Assembly (NCBI RefSeq): GCF_004364865.1
Contig: NZ_SOAU01000001.1
Location: forward strand, 1,612,001-1,676,000
DNA from: Ilumatobacter fluminis
GTDB lineage: Bacteria; Actinomycetota; Acidimicrobiia; Acidimicrobiales; Ilumatobacteraceae
DNA length: 64,000 nt
Direction: 5' to 3'
Shown: positions 45,894 through 54,100 of the stretch, in pieces
How the letters are laid out: the number at the start of each line of letters is the position of its first letter
Position numbering within the stretch: the first letter of the stretch is position 1
The notes under the pieces: model-generated
Database searches by the model: none
What the model was told of the DNA's origin: nothing
The model's input: the letters and a program-made list of their open reading frames with translations, nothing else
Program-made: the position numbers and the translations under genes

Positions 45894-46673
45894 CTACCCG
45901 TCCTGGCTCGGCGCGACCGTCGTCGTGGTGGTGGTCGTCGTGGTCTCGGTCGCGGCCGAGCTGCTGACGATCAGGTCGGCGAAGTCGTCGAAGGCCAACA
46001 GGTCGTCGGGGCCGCTCATGTCGTCGACCGCCGGCACGAACACCACGTACGGCTCTCCGTCGGACTCGAACGTGACGAACGCGATGTTCCCCTGATCCGG
46101 TGTACGGAACGAGGTGAACGTGAGCACCATCTGGGCGATGGCGCGCCGTTGCTGTGCCTCCGACATGCGGTCGAGCACGGTCGGGTCGAGAATGATCGTC
46201 GCGACACCCCGTTCGGGGACGACGTCGACGATCAGGCCGGGCCTGACCGACGTCCGCAGGCCGAGCGCCGACAGACCGGTGGTCGACTCCAGGGCGGCGA
46301 CCACCTCTTGCGTCGACGGGTTCTGCCGTCGGTTCACCTCGAGCGGGCTCAGGTCATCGGACGACCCGATCGTGTAGTACACGGTGATCGGCTCGACCTG
46401 TGCGGGCAGCGTGGTCGTCGTGCTCGAGGGCGGCGGGGGCGCCGTCTCGCCCGGCACGGTCGGCGGCGGCATGGTCGTGGTGGTCGTCGTGGTGGTCGTC
46501 GACGTGGTGGTGGTCGTCTGCTCGGTCAGCTGATCGGGGATGTCGTCGACGTTGTACGGGGTGACCCGTTCGTCGGTCGGGAGTCCGCACGCAGCGACGA
46601 CGACGGACACGAAGGCCATGAGTGCGACGAGCGCCGCCGTCCGTCGGGCGACTCGGGGGTTGGGGTCGGTCAT
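45894..46673 (-). CDS. GerMN-domain lipoprotein (LpqB-like), module B
   Basis: 259 aa from ATG 46673, overlapping the kinase stop (ATGA). Signal/lipobox 'VSVVVAACGLPTDE'. A Thr/Pro-rich low-complexity linker (a long Thr run near residues 57-70) precedes a GerMN domain ('VYYTIGSS', 'LSPLEVNRRQNPSTQEVVAALE', 'AQQRRAIAQMVLTFTSF') and a second Thr-run at the end. Paralogous in position and domain to 37673-38269. Confidence 0.83.
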   Translation of the reverse strand: MTDPNPRVARRTAALVALMAFVSVVVAACGLPTDERVTPYNVDDIPDQLTEQTTTTTSTTTTTTTTTMPPPTVPGETAPPPPSSTTTTLPAQVEPITVYYTIGSSDDLSPLEVNRRQNPSTQEVVAALESTTGLSALGLRTSVRPGLIVDVVPERGVATIILDPTVLDRMSEAQQRRAIAQMVLTFTSFRTPDQGNIAFVTFESDGEPYVVFVPAVDDMSGPDDLLAFDDFADLIVSSSAATETTTTTTTTTVAPSQDG

Positions 46674-48055
46674 CCTGCGTCCTCCGTCGGGATCCGCACG
46701 ACGAAGCGTGCACCCCCACCTCGTCGGTCCTCCACCCACGCCTCACCGCCGAGCGCCGCAGCGTGCTCGGCCACCAGCGCCAGGCCCAGACCGGTACCGA
46801 TCCGGTTGCGGGCGGCGCTGCCGCGGGCGAACCGCTCGAAGATGCGGGTCTTCTCGCTCGCCGCCACGCCGGGACCGGCATCCTCGACCGCGATCAGGAC
46901 GGCGTGCTTGATGTCGGCCGGTTCGATGGCGATCCGGGTCGGTCCGCCGCCGTGGTTCTCGGCGTTGTCGAGCAGGTTCCCGAGCACCCGCTCGAATCGG
47001 ATGCGGTCGATGAGGGCCTTGCGGGGCGCCTTGGCGTGGACTTCGATCGGCAGCTCGCCGTACCCGTAGCGCTGCGACACCCGGTCGCACAGCTCGACGA
47101 TGTCGATCGGTTCGCGGTGGAGGTCTTGTGCACCGGCTTCGAGACGGGACAGTTCGAGCAGGTCGATGACCATGTCGTCGAACCGGCGGACCTGGCTGAC
47201 GACCACGTCGAGCGCCTGCTGGGTGCGTTCGGGCAGATCGTCCCGCCGAGCGTCGAGCACCTCGACGGCGGCGGTGAGCGCAGTGATGGGGGAGCGGAGC
47301 TCGTGGCTGACGTCGGACGCGAAGCGTTGCTCGCGTTCGATCCGTTCCTGAACGGCGTCGGCCATCTCGTTGAACGAGCCGGCGAGGCGGTTGAGGTCGG
47401 GGTCGGACTCCTCGTCCATGCGCACCTCGAGCGAACCGGACGCGATGTCGCCGGCGGCATCGGCGACGCGCGAGACCGGGCGCAGGAGCCGACGGCTGGT
47501 CGACCAGCCGAAGAACGTCGCCACGATCGCGGCGAGCGCGGTGCCGATGATCAGTGCGGTCGCCAGGACTCGCAGGGCGTTCTCGGTGCTGTCGAGCGGG
47601 AACGCCTCGATGTAGCCGACGTCGTAGGCCCGGATGTTCACACCGACGGCGAGCCAGGTGTCGCCCTCGTACTCGTACAGCTGCTGCCCGTACTGGCGGG
47701 ACGCGACCGCCTCGACCAGCTCGGACGGAAGATCCTCGATCGACCAGCCGGACCGCGACGAGATCTGTCGGAGCGGCTCGGTCTCGAGGTCGGGGAGGAG
47801 CACCCCGAACGCGTCGGGTTCGTAGTCGAGGTCGATCACGAACTCGCCGATGTCGGCGTCGGCGTCGTAGGCGCCTCGGATGTCCTGAGCGTGGAAGATG
47901 GCGTCGTTGCGGGCGTCGGCGATGCGTTGTTCGAGCAGCGAGTTGCGAGCGAACAAGAACGTGGCGACGGCGAGCGCCATGCCGCCGATCAAGGCCATGG
48001 CGCCGAAGAACAGGGTGACCCGCGTGCTGAGGCGGAGTGATCGCTGGCGAGCCAT
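46670..48055 (-). CDS. MtrB-like sensor histidine kinase, module B
   Basis: 461 aa. TM1 about 13-35, sensor ~36-160, TM2 about 162-185, HAMP, HisKA with His251 in 'FASDVSHELRSPIT', HATPase with 'NLLDNAENHGGG' and 'IGTGLGLALVAEH'. The 'FASDVSHELRSP' and 'VEVxDARRD' stretches are shared with module A, so the two kinases are paralogues. It overlaps the GerMN lipoprotein and is divergent from the regulator at 48357. Confidence 0.9.
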   Translation of the reverse strand: MARQRSLRLSTRVTLFFGAMALIGGMALAVATFLFARNSLLEQRIADARNDAIFHAQDIRGAYDADADIGEFVIDLDYEPDAFGVLLPDLETEPLRQISSRSGWSIEDLPSELVEAVASRQYGQQLYEYEGDTWLAVGVNIRAYDVGYIEAFPLDSTENALRVLATALIIGTALAAIVATFFGWSTSRRLLRPVSRVADAAGDIASGSLEVRMDEESDPDLNRLAGSFNEMADAVQERIEREQRFASDVSHELRSPITALTAAVEVLDARRDDLPERTQQALDVVVSQVRRFDDMVIDLLELSRLEAGAQDLHREPIDIVELCDRVSQRYGYGELPIEVHAKAPRKALIDRIRFERVLGNLLDNAENHGGGPTRIAIEPADIKHAVLIAVEDAGPGVAASEKTRIFERFARGSAARNRIGTGLGLALVAEHAAALGGEAWVEDRRGGGARFVVRIPTEDAG

Positions 48056-48356
48056 GGCGCGGACCAGTGTGGCACGATGGTGCGGCGATCGGGATCCGGA
48101 GGAGGTGCTCCGTGCGGTGCCTGCGCCCGAGGAGATGGACTCGACTCGAGGAGTTTCTCGCTGCCGGTGAGGCTCCAGGGGGAGGAAGGAACCCCACCGG
48201 GGCAGCGTGAACAGTCATCATTGTGAAGTTCGTGTGTGACGGTGGAGCGTTCGAACTGTGCGATTTCTGTAACAAAGATCGACGAAATCGCTCACATCAC
48301 CCCAGTTCAGAGGGGTTTCTCCCACGGAACGGGATTCATGACAGACTGACCGGACC
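48056..48356. promoter_or_regulatory. Divergent control region of module B (301 bp)
   Basis: No gene is seen. The strip contains an 8-bp inverted repeat GCGATTTC (48260-48267) / GAAATCGC (48284-48291) in an AT-rich context with TGTG/CACA just outside. It sits about 65-97 bp upstream of the GTG of the regulator, so it is a candidate operator or hairpin. The stretch 48300-48356 (CAGAGGGGTTTCTCCC region) probably carries the regulator promoter; no clean -35/-10 pair is obvious. Confidence 0.5.
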
Positions 48357-49040
48357 GTGAACACCCTCCTCTTCATCGAAGACGACGACGGCATCCGACT
48401 CGCCCTCCGGCTCGCGCTGGAAGACGAGGGCTACACCGTGCACGAGGCCGTCGACGGCGGGACGGGGCTCGCCGCCTTCGCCGAGCACGACGTCGATCTG
48501 GTGCTGCTCGACCTGCGTCTGCCCGACATGTCGGGCTTCGACGTGTGCCGCTCGATCCGCGCCGAGTCGATCACCCCGATCATCATGATCACCGCACAGA
48601 CCGACACCCACGACATGGTGGCCGGACTCGAGGCGGGCGCCGACGACTACGTCACGAAGCCGGTCGTGCCGAAAGAGCTCGCCGCCCGCATCCGGGCGTT
48701 GCTGCGCCGGGTGCATCTGCACGAGGCGACGTCATCGACGTCGTCGACCCGGTTCGGTGATCTCGAGCTGCGTCGTGAGCAGGGGATCGTGCTGAAGGGT
48801 GGTGACGAGCTGAGTCTCACCAAGACCGAGTACCGACTGCTGTGCGAGTTCGCCGACCATGCCGGCGCCGTGTTGTCGCGCGATCAGTTGCTCGAACGGG
48901 TGTGGGGTTACGAGTACCTCGGCGATTCCCGCCTGGTCGATGCCCACGTGCGCCGACTGCGCCTGAAGATCGAAGACCACCCCGACGACCCGAAGCTCAT
49001 CGTCACCGCACGAGGCATCGGCTATCGCCTCATGACGTGA
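48357..49040 (+). CDS. MtrA-like OmpR-family response regulator, module B
   Basis: 227 aa from GTG 48357. Receiver with acidic pair 'EDDDG', phosphorylation site Asp52 in 'LVLLDLRLPDMSG', Lys in 'YVTKPVVPKEL'. OmpR winged helix with 'LTKTEYRLLCEFADHAGAVLSRDQLLERVWGYEYL' region and 'VDAHVRRLRLK'. It is divergent from its likely kinase, unlike module A. A palindromic repeat begins immediately after its stop. Confidence 0.92.
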   Translation: MNTLLFIEDDDGIRLALRLALEDEGYTVHEAVDGGTGLAAFAEHDVDLVLLDLRLPDMSGFDVCRSIRAESITPIIMITAQTDTHDMVAGLEAGADDYVTKPVVPKELAARIRALLRRVHLHEATSSTSSTRFGDLELRREQGIVLKGGDELSLTKTEYRLLCEFADHAGAVLSRDQLLERVWGYEYLGDSRLVDAHVRRLRLKIEDHPDDPKLIVTARGIGYRLMT

Positions 49041-49180
49041 GTCGGATGAGGCCAAGTCGGATGAGGTCAGACCCCAACCGACGAGGTGGCCGTGATCACC
49101 GAAGTGGGACGGTCGGTTGGGGACGGTCGGTTGGGGTCTGACCTCATCCGACGGTCGGTTGGGGTCTGACCTCATCCGAC
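49041..49180. repeat. Palindromic repeat cluster, site 3 (27-bp family)
   Basis: A 27-nt unit at 49056-49082 (left part GTCGGATGAGGTCAG) and two reverse-complement copies at 49126-49152 and 49154-49180, plus partial units at 49041 and 49111. The stop codon of the enoyl-CoA hydratase (49172-49174 on the reverse strand) lies inside the last unit. The unit differs from sites 1-2 in the core (GAGGTCAGACCCC versus GATGTCTGACATC) but keeps the ends GTCGG...CCGAC. Confidence 0.92.
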
Positions 49181-49927
49181 GGGCCAGGTGGGGCGGCGCT
49201 TTTCTTTGAAGGCGGCCATGCCTTCCTGGGCGTCGGGGCCGGCGAACAGTTCGTCGCTGAGGGCTCGCATCTCGTCGAACGCCGCGTCGCGGTCGAGGGT
49301 CGGCACCCGGTGCAACAGGTGCTTGGTCTCGCGGACGGCTCGCGGTGCGCCGGCGCGGATGCCGTCGCACAGCTCGGCGACCGTCGCCGCGACGTCGTCG
49401 CTCACGTGCGTCACCAGCCCGATCGATCGGGCCTCGTCGGCGTCGAACACCTCGCCGGTCAGCATCGCTGCAGCGATCTTGCCCGGCGGTACGCGCCGCA
49501 GGATCGGCACCGAGATGATCGCCGCAGCGACGCCGATGCGCACCTCGGTGAGCGCGAACGTCACCGACCGGTCGACCACGACGAGGTCGCACGAGGCCAT
49601 CAGTCCGATGCCGCCCGCCCGTACCGCGCCGTCGACGGCGGCGATGGTGGGTCGGCCCGTGTCCATCAACCGTCGCATCACATCGACCATCGGCGACGAA
49701 TCGGGCGGACCGCTCGCCGACGACCGCTCCTTCAGGTCGGCACCGGCACAGAACGCCGGGCCTTCGTGACGCAGAACGATCGCCCGGGCGTCGGCGGCTT
49801 CGGCCTCGTCGAGGCATTCGGCGAGCTCGCGGATCAGGTGCGACGACAGGGCGTTGCGGTTGTGCTGCGAGTCGAGCGTGATCGTGGCGACGCCGTCGGC
49901 GAGTTCGTGACGAACGAGTTCTCCCAT
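49172..49927 (-). CDS. Enoyl-CoA hydratase/isomerase family protein
   Basis: 251 aa. Crotonase fold with 'DSQHNRNALSSHLIRELAECLDEAEA' near the start, oxyanion 'FCAGADLKE' (about 59-67) and 'GAVRAGGIGLMASCDLVV'. The catalytic Glu pair is partly replaced ('LTEVRIGVAAAIISVPI'), so hydration is not certain. It is the last gene of a run with dinG and uppS upstream; its stop codon lies inside the palindromic repeat. Confidence 0.87.
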   Translation of the reverse strand: MGELVRHELADGVATITLDSQHNRNALSSHLIRELAECLDEAEAADARAIVLRHEGPAFCAGADLKERSSASGPPDSSPMVDVMRRLMDTGRPTIAAVDGAVRAGGIGLMASCDLVVVDRSVTFALTEVRIGVAAAIISVPILRRVPPGKIAAAMLTGEVFDADEARSIGLVTHVSDDVAATVAELCDGIRAGAPRAVRETKHLLHRVPTLDRDAAFDEMRALSDELFAGPDAQEGMAAFKEKRRPTWPVG

Positions 49928-49955
49928 CCGCCCGACCGTACTCAGACGGTCGACG

Positions 49956-51875
49956 TCAGGAGGCTTCGGGCGACTCGTCGGCGGTCAGCTCGCGCAGGAA
50001 CGCCTCGACGTCGGCGCGTTCGCGGGTCCGCTTCATCGGAGGGAGCGCCTTGACGATGTCCCAGCGGTAGCGGGCGGTGCCGAGGCGGGGGTCGAGCACG
50101 GCGACGACGCCGCGGTCGTCCATCGTGCGGATGAGTCGGCCGCAGGCCTGTGCCAGCAGTGTCGAGGCGCGCGGCACGTCGATCTCGGAGAACGCAGACG
50201 CCCCGAGCTGATCGCGACGTGCCGACAGCAGCGGATCGTCGGGACGGGGGAACGGCAGCTTGTCGATCACGACCAGCGACAGCGTCCGGCCCGGCACGTC
50301 GACACCCTGGAACATGCCGGTCGTCGCGAACAGGCAGGTTTCCTCCGAGTCGGCGAACGCCTTCACCAGCGCCGGCTTGGGGAGATCGCGCTGGGTGAGG
50401 ATCGGCACCGAGATCTCGTCGCGCACGGCCTCGACGGCGTGATCCATCGCCGCCCAGCTCGTGAACAGGGCGAGGGTGCGGCCGCCTGCTGCCTCGATCA
50501 GCGCGATCAACTCGTCGGCGACCTGATCGCGGAACTTCGGCGACCGGGGCTGCGGCATGTGCATCGCGCAGTACAGCATCGCCTGCTGCTCGTAGTCGAA
50601 CGGGCTGCCGACGTCGGCGCTGTGCGTGCGTTCGGCGGGGAGGCCGACGCGCGCCGCCAACGACGACGGCACCGTCGCGCTGGTGAGGATGGCGGTGTGG
50701 TCGCCCCAGACGTTCGCCCCGAGTACCGGGCCGACGTCGAGCGGAGCGACCTCGAGCCGGGGCGACTGGGGTGCGCCCGACACGAACGGCACCTTGTCGT
50801 CGCCGGCGGTGAGCGCCGCCTCGACGGCCTCCATCGAGCGGGCGATCATCTTCTGAGCGCGGAGCTTGCGTTGTTTCGCGTCCTCGACGTCGGTCTGGAT
50901 CGACTCGACCGCCTCACCGACCCGGGTCAGTCGGAGCCGGGCGTCCTCGAGCGCGTCGGTGATGTCGGAAGGCAGCGGTGTGGAGAGCCGCTCGTTGAGG
51001 TGCCGCGAGAACACGTCGCGCAGGAGCGGGGCGAGGTCGGCGATCGTCCCGACGAGCTGAGGGTCGTCGAGGAAGCGGCGCACCGTGGCCGACACGGTGA
51101 CGAAGCGGCCGGGGGAGATGTCGACCCCGACGGTGTCGCTCATCGTGTCCTCCAACACGTGGGCCTCGTCGAACACGACGACGTCGTGCTCCGGCAGGAT
51201 CGCGCCGCCGCTGCCCACGTGCAGCCCGTACAGGTAGGTGTTGACGACGATGACGTCGGAGGTCTGCGCACGGCGGCGTGCCGACTCGGCGAAGCACTCC
51301 TGGCCCATCGGGCAGCGGTCGCCGCCCGGACACTCGTCGCTCCCGACGCTGACGGCGCGCCACGCCTGGTCGCTCGGGCTCCACTCCATCTCGGCCTGGT
51401 CGCCGGTCTCGCTCTCGCCGGCCCACTCGGCGATCTTCTTGATCTCGAGCTTGTTGGTGGCCGACAGTTCGTCGAGTTCGAGCTGTCCGGTCGAGGGCTG
51501 GCTCATCTCGCGCAGGCGCTGCAGGCAGACGTAGTTGCTGCGGCCCTTGAGCACGGCCCAGTCGAGGTCGTGTCCGAGTTCGGACAGTTCCTCGGCGAGG
51601 AACGGGAGGTCTTTCGTCGCCAACTGGTCCTGCAGCGCCTTGGTCGCGGTGGCGACGACCGTCCGTTTCCCCGAGGTGATGGCCGGCACCAGGTAGGCGA
51701 GGGTCTTGCCGGTGCCGGTTCCGGCCTGCACCACGAGGTGCCGCCCACGTTCGATGGACGCGGCGACGAGTTCGGTCATCTCTCGCTGACCCGGGCGGTC
51801 TTCCGCTGCGGGCAGGGCGGCCGTGACGGCCGCGAGGGCCTCGAGCGCGGCCGAGGCCGCCGTGGGGTCGGTCAT
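49956..51875 (-). CDS. dinG: DinG-family ATP-dependent DNA helicase
   Basis: 639 aa from ATG 51875, overlapping the uppS stop (ATGA). XPD-like superfamily 2 helicase: Walker A 'AGTGTGKTLAYL' (about 51-62), DEAH in 'VVVFDEAHVLEDT', 'TSATVPSS', and C-terminal 'QACGRLIRTMDDRGVVAVLDPR'. Cys residues at 'YVCLQRL' and 'ECPGGDRCPMGQEC' form the Fe-S cluster. 5'-3' helicase in DNA repair or R-loop resolution. The size fits actinobacterial DinG. Confidence 0.9.
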   Translation of the reverse strand: MTDPTAASAALEALAAVTAALPAAEDRPGQREMTELVAASIERGRHLVVQAGTGTGKTLAYLVPAITSGKRTVVATATKALQDQLATKDLPFLAEELSELGHDLDWAVLKGRSNYVCLQRLREMSQPSTGQLELDELSATNKLEIKKIAEWAGESETGDQAEMEWSPSDQAWRAVSVGSDECPGGDRCPMGQECFAESARRRAQTSDVIVVNTYLYGLHVGSGGAILPEHDVVVFDEAHVLEDTMSDTVGVDISPGRFVTVSATVRRFLDDPQLVGTIADLAPLLRDVFSRHLNERLSTPLPSDITDALEDARLRLTRVGEAVESIQTDVEDAKQRKLRAQKMIARSMEAVEAALTAGDDKVPFVSGAPQSPRLEVAPLDVGPVLGANVWGDHTAILTSATVPSSLAARVGLPAERTHSADVGSPFDYEQQAMLYCAMHMPQPRSPKFRDQVADELIALIEAAGGRTLALFTSWAAMDHAVEAVRDEISVPILTQRDLPKPALVKAFADSEETCLFATTGMFQGVDVPGRTLSLVVIDKLPFPRPDDPLLSARRDQLGASAFSEIDVPRASTLLAQACGRLIRTMDDRGVVAVLDPRLGTARYRWDIVKALPPMKRTRERADVEAFLRELTADESPEAS

Positions 51876-52546
51876 CGGGCGAGTGCGATCGCCCGGTCGA
51901 GGTCGGCGCCGTCGAACTCCGGCCACGACGCGTCGGTGAAGTGGATCTTGGCGCCCGCGCCCTGCCAGAGCAGGAAGTTCGACACCCGCAACTCACCGGA
52001 GGTGCGCACCATCACGTCGACCGGCGGCAGCTCGGGCAGGTACAGGTGCTTCTCGATGGTCTCCGGGGTGACCGGCTGGCCCTGGGCCCGCACCTGGCGC
52101 ACTGCGCTCATCAGCTCGGCCCGACCGCCGTAGTCGAACGCGACGGTGAGGGTCATGCCCGTGTTCGAGGCCGTGTCGTTGATCGCCTTGCGGATCGCTC
52201 GCTGGACGTACTTCGGGGTGCGTGCCGACGGCGAATCGAACGGTCGCCCGATCCACTGGATCCGGACGTTCAACTCGTTCAGCTCCTTCACGCGACCGAA
52301 GAGCTTCTCGTGGAGACCGAGGATGTGGCGGACCTCGGCGCGGGGACGAACCCAGTTCTCGGTGGAGAAGCCGAACACGGTCAACCAGCCGATGTCGCGC
52401 GTGACGGCCACCCGGACGATGCGGGCGAGATTCTCCTCACCCTCGGTGTGGCCCTCGGTCCGTGGCAGGTCGCGCGCCGCGGCCCATCGACCGTTGCCGT
52501 CCATGATGCAGGCGACGTGCAGGCGCTGGGATTCCTCCACGGCCAC
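51872..52546 (-). CDS. uppS: Polyprenyl diphosphate synthase UppS, catalytic subunit lacking C-terminal tail
   Basis: 224 aa from GTG 52546, shorter than usual (about 245-260). Cis-prenyltransferase making the polyprenyl diphosphate carrier for envelope polymers. Present: catalytic Asp16 in 'IMDGNGRWAAAR' (14-25), 'LTVFGFSTENWVRP' (55-68), 'FDYGGRAEL' (137-145) and 'VRTSGELRVSNFLLWQ' (180-195). Missing: the residue equal to E. coli Glu213, here Lys200 in 'WQGAGAKIHFTDA' where 'AYAEL' is expected, and the C-terminal 'RERRFGG' (RxG) tail, since the frame ends at Arg224 and overlaps dinG. The divergent gene at 52583 carries both missing parts. Start choice is GTG 52546; GTG 52540 is a near alternative. 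Confidence 0.9.
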   Translation of the reverse strand: MAVEESQRLHVACIMDGNGRWAAARDLPRTEGHTEGEENLARIVRVAVTRDIGWLTVFGFSTENWVRPRAEVRHILGLHEKLFGRVKELNELNVRIQWIGRPFDSPSARTPKYVQRAIRKAINDTASNTGMTLTVAFDYGGRAELMSAVRQVRAQGQPVTPETIEKHLYLPELPPVDVMVRTSGELRVSNFLLWQGAGAKIHFTDASWPEFDGADLDRAIALAR

Positions 52547-52582
52547 CGAGGTTACCGACGTCCGACGTGTGAGAATGGGGAC

Positions 52583-53149
52583 ATGTCCCCCTCGGCTGCG
52601 ACCCCGGCTGCGAGCTCGACCCCGTCGACCTCGTCGCTGCGTCACGTCCTGGTCGTCGGCGGCACCCTCGCCGAGTGGTCCGACCTGACCGACGAGCAGT
52701 GGCGGCGACGCCTCGAGACGTTCGGTGAGCTGTGCGAACGGCTCGGCGTCACGTGGCTCACCGTCCGGGCGTACGAACACGGCGACCGCTCGGCGGCGAC
52801 GCCGCCCGAACACCGACGCCACCGCCTGCGTGACGTCGAGGTGATCGCCGATCCGCAACCCGACGGCCGGCAGCGGTTCGCCGACGCCATGGCACGCATC
52901 GACGACGACGACGAGGTCAACGAGGCCACCGTCGCCTCGGCGCTCTACGAACCGGCCGACAGCGAACCCGACCTGGTCGTGGTGCTCGGCCCGCCCACAC
53001 AACTGCCGCCGTCGCTCGTCTGGGAACTCGCCTACGCCGAACTCGTCTTCATCGACGTCGCCTGGGCCGACCTGACCGCCGATCACGTGGCCGCCGCCAT
53101 CGACGACTTCGCCAACCGCCGCCGTCGTTTCGGCGGGCTCGACGAGTGA
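52583..53149 (+). CDS. UppS-like non-catalytic partner (NgBR/Nus1-like cis-prenyltransferase subunit)
   Basis: 188 aa from ATG 52583, only 36 bp from the uppS start on the other strand. N-terminal 'RHVLVVGGTLAEWSDL' replaces the catalytic 'IMDGNGRWA', and 'ERLGVTWLTVRAYEHGDRS' replaces 'TxxAFSxENW'. The RTSGE motif is absent ('PDLVVVLGPPTQLPPS'). The C-terminus is fully UppS-like: 'WELAYAELVFIDVAWADL' with the Glu that UppS lacks, then 'AIDDFANRRRRFGGLDE' with the RxG motif. This complements the uppS product and matches the split known for NgBR (as I recall it, 'DPDLVLKFGPV' and 'TEIVSLP', ending RLG). It could also be a regulator or a decaying paralogue. Confidence 0.8.
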   Translation: MSPSAATPAASSTPSTSSLRHVLVVGGTLAEWSDLTDEQWRRRLETFGELCERLGVTWLTVRAYEHGDRSAATPPEHRRHRLRDVEVIADPQPDGRQRFADAMARIDDDDEVNEATVASALYEPADSEPDLVVVLGPPTQLPPSLVWELAYAELVFIDVAWADLTADHVAAAIDDFANRRRRFGGLDE

Positions 53150-53162
53150 CGGCGTCGTCCCG

Positions 53163-53891
53163 ATGAGCGAGCTGTACCGCGACACCGGCGTGGTGCTGCG
53201 CACCTACAAGCTGCGCGAATCCGACCGGATCGTCGTGTTCATGACCGCCGAGAACGGCAAGGTCCGTGCCGTCGCGAAGGGCGTCCGCAAGACGAAGTCG
53301 AAGTTCGGTGCCCGACTCGAACCGATGAGTCACGTGCGGCTCCTGCTCTACCGCGGACGCGAGCTCGACATCGTGAGCCAGGCCGAGTCGGTGGAGCCGC
53401 TCGCCCCGCTGCTCTCGTCGCTCGACCGAGCGTCACAGGCCATGGCGGCGATCGAGGCCGTCGACCAGATGTCGCTCGAGCGCGAGCCGAACCCGCAGCT
53501 GTACCGCATGACCGTCGGCGTGCTCCGCACCATCGCAGACCGTCCGGCACCGCTCAACGTGCCGGCGTTCTACTGGAAGCTGCTCCGCAACGAGGGGCTC
53601 GAACCCCAGCTCGACGCGTGCGTTCGGTGCGGTGAGACCGAGCCGGGCACCGAGCTCGTCGCGTTCGACCTGAACGAGGGCGGCGTCCAGTGTCGCCAGT
53701 GCCGCACCGGCTCGGCGATCTCGCCGGGCGCGCTGGCCATCATGCGCGACATCTTCGGTGGGCGACTCAACCAGGCGCTGGCGCTGGAGGAGTCGCCCTT
53801 CACCCACGAAGTCGGCAGCCTGGCGACGAAGGCACTCGAACACCACATCGAGCGCCACCTCAAGACAATCGCCATGTTCGAGCGCCACTGA
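53163..53891 (+). CDS. recO: DNA repair protein RecO
   Basis: 242 aa. OB-fold N-terminus 'YRDTGVVLRTYKLRESDRIVVFMTAENGKVRAVAKGVRKTKSKFG' region, helical middle, and a zinc-finger C-terminus 'CVRCGE...CRQC' (about 153-182). Mediator loading RecA at gapped DNA. It lies 13 nt after the UppS-like partner gene in the same direction, followed by the riboswitch. Confidence 0.95.
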   Translation: MSELYRDTGVVLRTYKLRESDRIVVFMTAENGKVRAVAKGVRKTKSKFGARLEPMSHVRLLLYRGRELDIVSQAESVEPLAPLLSSLDRASQAMAAIEAVDQMSLEREPNPQLYRMTVGVLRTIADRPAPLNVPAFYWKLLRNEGLEPQLDACVRCGETEPGTELVAFDLNEGGVQCRQCRTGSAISPGALAIMRDIFGGRLNQALALEESPFTHEVGSLATKALEHHIERHLKTIAMFERH

Positions 53892-53904
53892 TCTCGCTGG
53901 AGTA

Positions 53905-54065
53905 GCCTCGGCGTCACCGGAAGAAGGGTGGCTAGGGTTCCGCCGCTCCGTCGATCGTCTCTCCGACGTCATCGGCCGAGCGGGCCAGGTCCGAGCGCCA
54001 CGGAAGGCCCCACACGACCGGGGCTCGCACCTCATGGGACAAAAGCCTCGAGTGGAGAATCCGGC
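53905..54065 (+). promoter_or_regulatory. ykkC-type riboswitch (guanidine-I like)
   Basis: Conserved strings in the right order: GGTGGCTAGGGTTCCG (53927-53942), a variable hairpin, CAGGTCCGAGCGCCACGG (53987-54004), a second hairpin (GGCCCC...GGGGC, about 54006-54024), then ATGGGACAAAAGCCTCGAG (54034-54052). These are the hallmarks of the ykkC class. Sub-class (guanidine versus ppGpp/PRPP) was not resolved by folding, but the downstream gene is a DMT-type exporter, typical of guanidine-I. The ATG is 36 nt beyond the element with SD AGGAG (54090-54094). Confidence 0.85.
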
Positions 54066-54100
54066 ACCAGTTCAACGCGTGCCGACTCCAGGAGCAACCC

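Noticed and set aside
52583-53149. Simple decayed duplicate (pseudogene) of uppS
   Set aside because: Frame intact, ATG and length sensible, and precisely the parts missing from the catalytic UppS are preserved, which random decay would not select.
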